Shown here: positions 1 to 7,117 of the stretch, piece after piece
Position numbering within the stretch: position 1 is the first letter of the stretch
How the letters are laid out: each line of letters opens with the position of its first letter
Assembly: GCA_900319235.1 (NCBI GenBank)
Contig: ONNR01000029.1
Coordinates: 1-42,003, forward strand
Direction: 5' to 3'
DNA: 42,003 nucleotides
DNA from: an uncultured Prevotellaceae bacterium
GTDB taxonomy: Bacteria > Bacteroidota > Bacteroidia > Bacteroidales > UBA3663
Position numbers and translations under genes: made by a program
The notes under the pieces: generated by a model
What the model was told of the DNA's origin: nothing
The model's database searches: none
The model's input: the letters and a program-made list of their open reading frames with translations, nothing else

Positions 1-1
1 C

Positions 2-103
2 AGGTATCCCTTCAACCAATCGGCGCACGACCGCAAGATGCTCCTCGAAAAAGTTGCCGAACTCAAGTCGCGCAACGACGAGCCCACTCCAAACGCAGAA
101 TAA
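2..103 (+). CDS. 3' end of an unidentified gene (partial)
   Basis: An open frame enters from the left edge and ends at TAA 101-103, giving 33 residues. The tail is charged and looks helical (KMLLEKVAELKSR), then ends in an Asp/Glu/Pro/Asn-rich stretch. The family cannot be named from so little sequence. The 42-bp hairpin array begins 17 bp after the stop, and the gene converges on asnB. Another ATG-initiated frame from 54 overlaps this tail but is only the open frame of the repeat array. Confidence 0.5.
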   Translation, partial: RYPFNQSAHDRKMLLEKVAELKSRNDEPTPNAE

Positions 104-120
104 TCCTTCCCCAATCGAGG

Positions 121-576
121 CATACAGATTCCATCCACCAAAACTGTATTCTCCGCTCGGACCATACAGATTTCATCTACCAAATCTGTATGCCTCGCTT
201 GGACCATACAGATTTCATCTACCAAATCTGTATGCCCCGCTTGGACCATACAGATTCCATGCTCCAAATCTGTATGCCACGCTCGGACCATACAGATTTC
301 ATCTACCAAATCTGTATGCCACGCTCGGACCATACAGATTTCATCCACCAAATATGTATGCTTCGCTTGGACCATACAGATTCTATCTACCAAATCTGTA
401 TGCCGCACTCGGACCATACAGATTTCATCTACCAAAACTGTATGCTTCGCCTGGACCATACAGATTCTATCTGCCAAATCTGTATGCCTCGCTCGGACCA
501 TACAGATTCTATCTACCAAATCTGTATGCTTCGTTTGGAGCATACAGATTTCATCTATCAAAACTGTATGCTACAT
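121..576. repeat. Tandem array of 42-bp hairpin-forming units (10 full, 1 partial)
   Basis: Units start at 121, 163, 205, 247, 289, 331, 373, 415, 457, 499 and 541, exactly 42 bp apart. A typical unit has the arm CATACAGATTT, an 8-base loop, the complementary arm AAATCTGTATG, and a 12-base spacer such as CCTCGCTTGGAC. Each unit can therefore form an 11-bp stem. Units 1, 6, 8 and 11 carry arm substitutions that weaken the stem. Because 42 is a multiple of three, long frames stay open across the array (repeating 14-residue units such as LGPYRFHLPNLYAS), but nothing else supports translation. The array fills the convergent interval between the left-edge gene and asnB. Confidence 0.95.
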
Positions 577-596
577 AATAAAGCAATGCAACATTA

Positions 597-628
597 AAAT
601 CAGCGATTCGCCAACGAGTCGCTGATTT
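597..628. terminator. Bidirectional hairpin terminator between convergent genes
   Basis: AAATCAGCGA pairs perfectly with TCGCTGATTT. The inner bases TTCG and CGAG continue the helix through one wobble pair to a CCAA loop, giving about 14 bp in all. It lies 38 bp past the asnB stop and after the repeat array. A-rich sequence on the left and T-rich sequence on the right suit termination in both directions. Confidence 0.75.
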
Positions 629-666
629 AAGCTTTAAGAGTTTCAGAACCTTTGAAATGCCTGTGA

Positions 667-2331
667 TTAATACGCTTGGTCGTGAATTCCTTTGACGGCG
701 CGACCACTGGGATCGTTCATTCCGGCGAAGGCCTTGTCCCACTCGAGGGCGATGGCTGTGGAGCAGGCGACACTGGCTTCGCTGGGAACGCTGCGTGCTG
801 CCGAATCGCTGGGGAAATGTTCGGTGAAGATGCAGCGGTAGTAATACTCCTCCTTGTTCTTGGGCGGATTGATGGGAAAGCGTTCGGCTGCATGAGCCAT
901 CTCATCGTCGCTGACAGCCGCAGCAGTGATTGCCTTGAGCGTGTCGATCCATGAGTAGCCGACGCCATCGCTGAACTGTTCCTTCTGACGCCATGCCACT
1001 TCGGCAGGAAGGAGGTCGGCAAAGGCTTCGCGAACAATGCGCTTCTCAATGTCCTTTCCGGGACACATCTTTGCCTTGGGATTGGTGCGCATGGCAACGT
1101 CGAGGAACTCCTTGTCGAGGAAGGGTACGCGTCCCTCAACGCCCCATGCCGACAGACTCTTGTTGGCACGCAGGCAATCGTAGAGGTGGAGTTTGGATAG
1201 TTTGCGGACGGTCTCTTCGTGAAAATCCTTGGCCGAAGGGGCCTTGTGGAAGTAAAGGTAGCCACCAAAGATCTCGTCAGCACCTTCGCCCGATAGCACC
1301 ATCTTGATGCCCATCGACTTGATGACGCGGGCCAATAGGTACATCGGGGTGGAGGCGCGGACGGTGGTGACATCGTAGGTCTCGATGAAATAGATGACGT
1401 CGCGGATAGCATCCAATCCCTCCTGGATGGTATAGTTGATCTCATGATGCACGGTGCCGATGTGCTGGGCAACGAGACGTGCTTTCGCCAAGTCGGGAGC
1501 CCCTTTCAGACCTACGGCAAAACTGTGGAGGCGGGGCCAGTAGGCCTTGGTGCGGCTATCGTCCTCGATACGCATCTCGCTATACTGTTCGGCGATGGCG
1601 GAAATCACCGACGAGTCGAGGCCGCCGCTGAGCAGAACGCCATAGGGCACGTCGGACATCAACTGTCGCTTTACGGCATCCTGCAAAGCATCGTGGATGG
1701 CTGAGACGCTTACAGGATTGTCCTTCACGGCATCATACTGCATCCAGTCGCGACGGTAATATCGCTTCATGCCTGGTTCTTTGCTCCAATAGTAGTGACC
1801 CGGTAGGAAAGGCTCGTAACGTTCGCACTGGCCTTCGATCGCCTTCAATTCGGAGGCTACATAGAGGGAGCCATCGCTGTCGTAGCCAATGTAGAGCGGT
1901 ATGACGCCGATGGGGTCACGGGCGATGAGGAAGGCGTCGCGCTCCTCGTCGTAGAGCACGAAGGCGAAGATGCCGCTTAGGTCCTCGAGAAAGTCGATGC
2001 CTTTCTCACGGTAGAGCGCCAATATGACTTCGCAATCGCTACCCGTCTGAAACGCATATTTTCCGGCCATGCGACGGCGAATCTCCTGATGGTTGTAAAT
2101 CTCGCCATTCACTGCCAGGACCTGCTTGCGGTCGGGCGCATAAAGCGGTTGCCCGCCACTCTCGGGATCGACGATACTCAATCGCTCATGGGCAAGGATG
2201 GCGGAACCACCACAATAGATGCCGCTCCAATCTGGACCGCGATGACGTATTTTCTGACTCATTTTCAATGCCTTCTGGCGAAGTGAAGAGGTCTGTGCCT
2301 TCACTTTTAATATTGCGACTATGCCACACAT
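667..2331 (-). CDS. asnB: Asparagine synthetase B, glutamine-hydrolysing
   Basis: AsnB (EC 6.3.5.4) makes asparagine from aspartate, ATP and glutamine in the cytoplasm. The 554-residue protein starts MCGI, so Cys2 becomes the N-terminal nucleophile of the class II amidotransferase domain. RHRGPD and NGEIYNH are the usual glutaminase motifs. The C-terminal synthetase half has the ATP-pyrophosphatase loop LSGGLDSS and the motif SGEGADEIFGGY. Length is normal for the family. It is the last gene of the leftward nitrogen cluster, 83 bp after the fused carA-carB gene, with a palindromic repeat between them, and it ends at a strong hairpin. No defect is visible. Confidence 0.96.
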   Translation of the reverse strand: MCGIVAILKVKAQTSSLRQKALKMSQKIRHRGPDWSGIYCGGSAILAHERLSIVDPESGGQPLYAPDRKQVLAVNGEIYNHQEIRRRMAGKYAFQTGSDCEVILALYREKGIDFLEDLSGIFAFVLYDEERDAFLIARDPIGVIPLYIGYDSDGSLYVASELKAIEGQCERYEPFLPGHYYWSKEPGMKRYYRRDWMQYDAVKDNPVSVSAIHDALQDAVKRQLMSDVPYGVLLSGGLDSSVISAIAEQYSEMRIEDDSRTKAYWPRLHSFAVGLKGAPDLAKARLVAQHIGTVHHEINYTIQEGLDAIRDVIYFIETYDVTTVRASTPMYLLARVIKSMGIKMVLSGEGADEIFGGYLYFHKAPSAKDFHEETVRKLSKLHLYDCLRANKSLSAWGVEGRVPFLDKEFLDVAMRTNPKAKMCPGKDIEKRIVREAFADLLPAEVAWRQKEQFSDGVGYSWIDTLKAITAAAVSDDEMAHAAERFPINPPKNKEEYYYRCIFTEHFPSDSAARSVPSEASVACSTAIALEWDKAFAGMNDPSGRAVKGIHDQAY

Positions 2332-2332
2332 A

Positions 2333-2398
2333 AGGGGGAGGGGTTAAGAGGGGTTTGATGAGTTTGAGGGCAGCCAAAGACGGCTGCCACGGGGACGG
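2333..2398. repeat. Intergenic palindromic repeat, copy A
   Basis: The core at 2366-2398 contains GGCAGCC, a six-base loop, GGCTGCC, then a CACGGGGACGG tail. A G-rich leader at about 2333-2353 (GGGGAGGGGTTAAGAGGGGT) recurs at 22921-22940. Further copies of the core are at 4142, 22943, 22990, 24642 and, degenerate, 24717. This copy lies between the truncated carB end and asnB. Its boundary is only 16 bp from the carAB stop codon. Confidence 0.9.
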
Positions 2399-2414
2399 TT
2401 TTAGAGGGGTCTTG

Positions 2415-5366
2415 TTATAGATACGATAGATAAAGATAATTAGTGACTGCGGGATATTCGGCGGCGAGGGTGTCGATCTGGTTGACGATGGGGACGATGC
2501 CCAAAATCTTGCGCCAGCGACGTATCGTCAGGCCGGCTGCCTCCGTGTTCATGTAGGTTTCGAGTCCGATGGCGCGAGCAATCTGGAAATCGGAGAAACC
2601 ATAGACCTTGGCCTCTTTGAGCAGTTCGGCGAAGATTGGATCTTCGATAAATTCCAATAGTTCATAGAATTCCATTGTCACCGACATGTCTGCCAGACTA
2701 CTGAATTCGCGCAGCCGCAGGTCGATGTCCACCAAGTGTTTCAGTTTGTAGAGGAACCAGCGGTCGATCATCGTCAACTGATGGATTTGCTCGATGGAGT
2801 ATCCTGTCTTCAAGGCTTTCGACACCACGAAGATGCGCATGTCGGTAGGATCGTGTAGTTCCTTCTTGATATCGCGAATCTGAATCTCGTGATTTTCGAC
2901 AAATCCGTGCATGCCTTGGCCAATCATACGGAGTCCTTTTTGCAGCGCTTCCTCAAAGGTGCGCCCTATGGCCATCACTTCGCCTACACTTTTCATCGAA
3001 GAGCCGAGTTCGCGTTTCACGCCTCGGAACTTTGTCAGGTCCCAGCGAGGAATCTTGCAAACGACATAGTCGAGGGCGGGTTCGAAGAATGCGCTGGTGG
3101 TCCTGGTGACAGAGTTTTTCAGTTCGAACAGTCCATATCCCAGCGCAAGTTTGGCGGCAACGAAAGCCAGTGGGTAGCCTGTCGCCTTGCTGGCTAAGGC
3201 TGAGGAACGCGAGAGACGGGCGTTGACCTCGATGACGCGATAGTCTTCCGATTGTGGGTCGAGAGCATATTGTACGTTGCATTCGCCCACGATGCCGAGA
3301 TGACGGACAATCCTGATGGCCAAACTGCGTAGTTTGTGATACTCGCTGTTGGAGAGCGTTTGACTAGGAGCCACCACAATCGACTCGCCCGTATGGATGC
3401 CGAGCGGATCGAAGTTCTCCATGTTGCAGACAGTGATGCAGTTGTCGTAACTGTCGCGCACCACTTCATACTCGATTTCCTTCCAGCCTTTCAGTGACTT
3501 TTCAACCAATACCTGCGGCGAGAATGAAAAAGCCTCTTCTGCTTGTGCCTGCAGTTCTTCGCTATTGTCGCAGAAGCCCGAACCGAGGCCGCCCAAGGCA
3601 TATGCAGCACGCAGAATCACGGGGAAGCCAAGTTCGCTGGCCGCCTTTCGCACCTCGTCGATGCTGCTGCAAGCCTGGCTTCGGATGGTCTTTACGCCAA
3701 TCTCGTCAAGGCGACGCACGAACAGGTCGCGGTCTTCGGTGTCGATGATGGTCTGAACGGGCGTGCCCAATACCTTCACACCATATTTCTCCAACACTCC
3801 TTTTTCGTGGAGCGTGACACCGCAGTTGAGTGCCGTCTGACCACCAAATGCGAGCAGGATACCATCGGGACGTTCCTTTTCGATGATGCGCTCGACGAAC
3901 TGGGGAGTCACGGGTTGGAAATACACCGTGTCGGCTACGGCCTGAGAGGCAGAGTCAACGCTATCATTCTTCTGGGATGTCTGCACGGTGGCGATATTCG
4001 GATTGATGAGCACTGAATGTATGCCCTCTTCCTTGAGAGCTTTCAGCGCTTGTGCACCACTGTAGTCAAACTCGCCTGCCTGGCCAATCTTCAAGGCACC
4101 GCTGCCAAGGAGGAGCACCTTTTTGAGGGTTGATGGGGATTGAGGGCAGCCAAGAACGGCTGCCTCGGGGACGGAGGTGGGCGTAATGCCTTTTATTTGG
4201 GAAATGAACTCATCAAACAGGAATTCGGTGTCGACGGGACCGCTGCAGGCTTCGGGATGGAACTGGGCGGAGAACCACGGCTTTGTCTTGTGCCGAATGC
4301 CTTCGTTCGAACCGTCGTTCATGTTCACGAAGAGTGGCTCCCAGTCGTCGGGAAGTGTGGAATCATCGACGGCATATCCGTGATTCTGCGAGGTGATGAA
4401 GCACCGTGTGGTGCCTACTTGCTGCACGGGTTGGTTGTGCGAACGGTGTCCGTATTTCAGCTTGTAGGTTTTGGCACCTGCTGCGCGTGCCAGGAGTTGG
4501 TTGCCCAGACAGATGCCCATGCAGGGACGTACGTTCGGGTTATTGAGAAACGCTTGGATATGTTTCACCGTCGTTTCGCAACGCTCGGGGTCGCCTGGAC
4601 CATTGGCTAAGAACAGACCATCGAAGTCGAGCGTGTTGAAGTCGTAGTCCCAAGGCACACGAATGACCTCTATGCCACGACGTAGCAGGCAGCGGATGAT
4701 GTTGGCTTTTACACCGCAATCGACAAGGACGACACGTTTGGGGGGCAAGAAGGAGACCCCCTCGGTCCCCCTGCTTAGGGGGAGGACTTGCTGGTTCGAG
4801 GCTTGATTCTTCCCCCTATGCAGGGGGATTAGAGAGGATCTGGGGTGATAGGTGATCATTTCCTTGCAACTCACTTTCTCCACCCAGTTCACGCTTCCAT
4901 AGTCGAGCCTTGTGGGTTGTGGTTCGTCAGCAAGTCCTTCAATCACTATACGGCCCATCATCACGCCGTGCTCCCTAAGCACCTTGGTCAGCCTTCGCGT
5001 ATCGATGCCCGTGATGGCGGGAATCTTCTCGCGTTTCAACCAATCGGAGAGCGACTCCTTTGCATTCCAATGGGAATACCGTTCGCTATAATCAGCCACA
5101 ATCAGTGCCTTGGGATGAATGCGCTCGCTCTCCATAAACAACGGCAAGCCATCATCGCCCACACCGGTATCTGGCACGCCGTAGTTGCCTATCAACGGAA
5201 AGGTCGTCACAAGTATCTGTCCCGCATAACTGGGGTCGGTCAGACTCTCGGGGTAACCCGTCATGGCCGTGTTGAACACCACTTCGCCAGTGGTATTGCT
5301 CTCATAGCCAAACGAGTGACCCGAAAATTGACTTCCATCGTCGAGTATCAGTTTCGCTTGTCTCAT
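2415..5366 (-). CDS. carA-carB fusion: Fused carbamoyl-phosphate synthetase: CarA plus N-terminal half of CarB
   Basis: Residues 1 to about 391 are the small glutaminase subunit, with nucleophile Cys286 (MGICLGNQ) and the His370/Glu372 pair (FHPEA). Residues 415 to 983 are the first half of the large subunit: ATP-grasp synthetase with GSGALKIGQAGEFDYSG, SLKGWKEIEYEVVRD and NARLSRSSALASKATGYP, then the oligomerisation region. The protein stops at NYLYLSYL, the hinge before the second ATP-grasp half, so the carbamate-phosphorylating and allosteric parts (about 500 residues) are absent. The sequence resembles eukaryotic CAD-type CPSase more than the E. coli enzyme. Residues about 177-210 and 398-408 are encoded by palindromic DNA repeats. 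It sits 3 bp after purF. No internal stop or frameshift is visible. It may act as a homodimer of half-synthetases, work with a separate second half encoded elsewhere, or be a degenerate paralogue. Confidence 0.9.
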   Translation of the reverse strand: MRQAKLILDDGSQFSGHSFGYESNTTGEVVFNTAMTGYPESLTDPSYAGQILVTTFPLIGNYGVPDTGVGDDGLPLFMESERIHPKALIVADYSERYSHWNAKESLSDWLKREKIPAITGIDTRRLTKVLREHGVMMGRIVIEGLADEPQPTRLDYGSVNWVEKVSCKEMITYHPRSSLIPLHRGKNQASNQQVLPLSRGTEGVSFLPPKRVVLVDCGVKANIIRCLLRRGIEVIRVPWDYDFNTLDFDGLFLANGPGDPERCETTVKHIQAFLNNPNVRPCMGICLGNQLLARAAGAKTYKLKYGHRSHNQPVQQVGTTRCFITSQNHGYAVDDSTLPDDWEPLFVNMNDGSNEGIRHKTKPWFSAQFHPEACSGPVDTEFLFDEFISQIKGITPTSVPEAAVLGCPQSPSTLKKVLLLGSGALKIGQAGEFDYSGAQALKALKEEGIHSVLINPNIATVQTSQKNDSVDSASQAVADTVYFQPVTPQFVERIIEKERPDGILLAFGGQTALNCGVTLHEKGVLEKYGVKVLGTPVQTIIDTEDRDLFVRRLDEIGVKTIRSQACSSIDEVRKAASELGFPVILRAAYALGGLGSGFCDNSEELQAQAEEAFSFSPQVLVEKSLKGWKEIEYEVVRDSYDNCITVCNMENFDPLGIHTGESIVVAPSQTLSNSEYHKLRSLAIRIVRHLGIVGECNVQYALDPQSEDYRVIEVNARLSRSSALASKATGYPLAFVAAKLALGYGLFELKNSVTRTTSAFFEPALDYVVCKIPRWDLTKFRGVKRELGSSMKSVGEVMAIGRTFEEALQKGLRMIGQGMHGFVENHEIQIRDIKKELHDPTDMRIFVVSKALKTGYSIEQIHQLTMIDRWFLYKLKHLVDIDLRLREFSSLADMSVTMEFYELLEFIEDPIFAELLKEAKVYGFSDFQIARAIGLETYMNTEAAGLTIRRWRKILGIVPIVNQIDTLAAEYPAVTNYLYLSYL
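4142..4174. repeat. Palindromic repeat copy B, translated as the CarA-CarB linker
   Basis: GGCAGCC, a loop, and GGCTGCC followed by CTCGGGGACGG match the intergenic copy A over the whole 33 bp with only a few differences. Here the element is read in frame on the minus strand and encodes about residues 398-408 (SVPEAAVLGCP) between the CarA glutaminase domain and the first CarB motif. All other copies in the window are intergenic. Confidence 0.9.
4737..4838. repeat. In-frame palindromic insert inside the CarA domain
   Basis: About 102 bp contain two small palindromes, CCCCCTGCTTAGGGGG (4768-4783) and CCCCCTATGCAGGGGG (4812-4827). The flanks are related in inverted orientation, so the whole block can fold into one large hairpin. 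It encodes residues about 177-210 (starting SSLIPLHRGKNQ, ending VSFLPPK). These interrupt the normally direct junction between the CarA N-terminal domain (KEMITY) and the glutaminase domain (VVLVDCGVKANIIR). The insert length is a multiple of three. Confidence 0.8.
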
Positions 5367-5369
5367 ATA

Positions 5370-7112
5370 TTATAATTGGAATTGCAATATTTGTTCTACA
5401 TAATTCACGAAAGCCCGGTTCGCCAATCGGATACCGCCAGGGGTGGGGTAATGCCCCGTGAAATACCAGTCGCCCGGGTGATTGGGGCAGGCTTGATGAA
5501 GACCTTCGATGCTCTGATAGACCAGTTCGATAGGAGCCTGCATCCCTTTGGGGCGAAGCATCTCGATAATCTTATGATTGATTTCATCGACACTGAATGG
5601 CGCATAAATTGCCCTTACATGGTTGGCTGCCATTGGCGATGTCTTGCAATTGTGATAGGTTTCGGCAATGAGGTTTTGCATTCCTCTTTCCTTGATAAGT
5701 GCGATGGCAGCACGGAAGGCACAAAGCTCCTCGAGACTCGGCATGTCGATGCCGTAATAGTCGGGGTAGCGGATTTGCGGCGAACTGCTGACCATGACGA
5801 TCTTCTTGGGATGCAGACGGTCGAGAATCTTGAAGATGCTCTCTTTCAGGGTGGTGCCTCGCACTATCGAGTCGTCGATGATGACCAGGTTGTCCTCGTA
5901 GGGATGTAGTGAACCGTAGGTGATGTCATAGACATGGGCTGCCAGATCGTTGCGTTCGGAATTGTCGGCAATGAAGGTGCGCAGTTTGATATCCTTCCAA
6001 ACCACTTTTTCGATGCGCACATCGCCATGCAGTTTCCTGAATCCGTCGGTCATGCCATAGAATGCCACCTCGGCGGTGTTGGGAATGTATGAAAAGACGG
6101 TATGGTCCACATCTCCATCGATAGCCTGGAGGATGGCGGGTGTCAGTTGCTCGCCCAATCGTTTGCGTTCCTGATAGATGTCGCAGTCGGAGCCTCGGCT
6201 GAAGTAGATGCGTTCGAAGGAACAGGCCGAGAACTGCTGGGCGGGCATGATCTGTTCCAACCGGCTTTCTCCGTTTCGATGTACGATGAGTGCCTGGCCT
6301 GCCTGGAGTTCATGGATGTCGTTGGCTTGAAGATCGAAGGTCGTCTGCAACACTGGTCGCTCGCTGGCGAAAGCGATGATTTCGTCATCGCGATAGTAAA
6401 ACGCCGGACGGATGCCCCAGGGGTCGCGCACAGCAAACATCTCACCGCTGCCCGTCAGCCCGCACATCACGTAACCTCCATCGTAGTGACCCATCGTGGT
6501 GCGCAGCACGTTGCCTATTTCGACATGATTGTCGATATATCGGGTGAGTTCGATGCCTTGAAGTCCTTGTGCCTTAGCTTCAACGAAGAGTCGTTCCACC
6601 TCGCGGTCCAGGCGATGTCCCATCAGTTCGAGCGTGATATACGAATCGCTGTAGATGCGCGGTGACTGTCCTTGTTCGGTAAGGTACTGGAAGACCTCGT
6701 CAATATTGGTCATGTTGAAATTACCGCACAGACAGAGGTTCTTTGCCCTCCAGTTGTTTCGGCGCAGGAAAGGATGGACGAATGTCAAACCGCTCTTGCC
6801 CGTGGTCGAATAACGCAGATGACCCATCAGCAATTCTCCGTTCATCTCGTGCTTCACCCTCGAAAAGATTTCTGTGATGGCATCCTTGCCTTCGGCCTTT
6901 TCGCGGAACATATACTCTGTGCCTGGCCCGTTGGTCAGACTGACAGAGGCGATGCCGGCACCTTCCTGACCGCGGTTGTGCTGCTTCTCCATCATCAGAT
7001 AGAGTTTGTTGAAACCATAGGCCCATGTGCCGTATTTCCGCTCGTAATAGTCGAGAGGTTTCAGCAGACGAATCATCGCCACACCGCATTCGTGTTTCAG
7101 CTGCTCAATCAT
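5370..7112 (-). CDS. purF: Amidophosphoribosyltransferase (PurF family)
   Basis: PurF (EC 2.4.2.14) catalyses the first step of purine synthesis, moving glutamine amide nitrogen onto PRPP. The start at 7112 gives MIEQLKHECGV, where Cys9 would be exposed by removal of a short propeptide, as in many PurF proteins. A longer upstream frame overlaps pyrG and is rejected. HNRGQEGAG is the class II glutaminase motif. VIIDDSIVRGTT is the PRPP loop and is intact. SPQIRYPDYYGIDM and the C-terminal GDWYFTGHYPTPGG also fit. At 580 residues it exceeds the usual 460-510, matching my recollection of a longer Bacteroidales form. It lies 5 bp after pyrG. A second, standard PurF may exist elsewhere. Confidence 0.9.
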   Translation of the reverse strand: MIEQLKHECGVAMIRLLKPLDYYERKYGTWAYGFNKLYLMMEKQHNRGQEGAGIASVSLTNGPGTEYMFREKAEGKDAITEIFSRVKHEMNGELLMGHLRYSTTGKSGLTFVHPFLRRNNWRAKNLCLCGNFNMTNIDEVFQYLTEQGQSPRIYSDSYITLELMGHRLDREVERLFVEAKAQGLQGIELTRYIDNHVEIGNVLRTTMGHYDGGYVMCGLTGSGEMFAVRDPWGIRPAFYYRDDEIIAFASERPVLQTTFDLQANDIHELQAGQALIVHRNGESRLEQIMPAQQFSACSFERIYFSRGSDCDIYQERKRLGEQLTPAILQAIDGDVDHTVFSYIPNTAEVAFYGMTDGFRKLHGDVRIEKVVWKDIKLRTFIADNSERNDLAAHVYDITYGSLHPYEDNLVIIDDSIVRGTTLKESIFKILDRLHPKKIVMVSSSPQIRYPDYYGIDMPSLEELCAFRAAIALIKERGMQNLIAETYHNCKTSPMAANHVRAIYAPFSVDEINHKIIEMLRPKGMQAPIELVYQSIEGLHQACPNHPGDWYFTGHYPTPGGIRLANRAFVNYVEQILQFQL

Positions 7113-7117
7113 TTCAT

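Noticed and set aside
121..576. CRISPR array
   Set aside because: The 42-bp units repeat in full with near-identical spacers, so there are no unique spacer sequences, and no cas genes are nearby.
54..578. 174-residue repeat protein (LGPYRFHLPNLYAS units)
   Set aside because: The frame is open only because the repeat is a multiple of three. Another frame is open too, the start overlaps the upstream gene tail, and there is no domain or signal.
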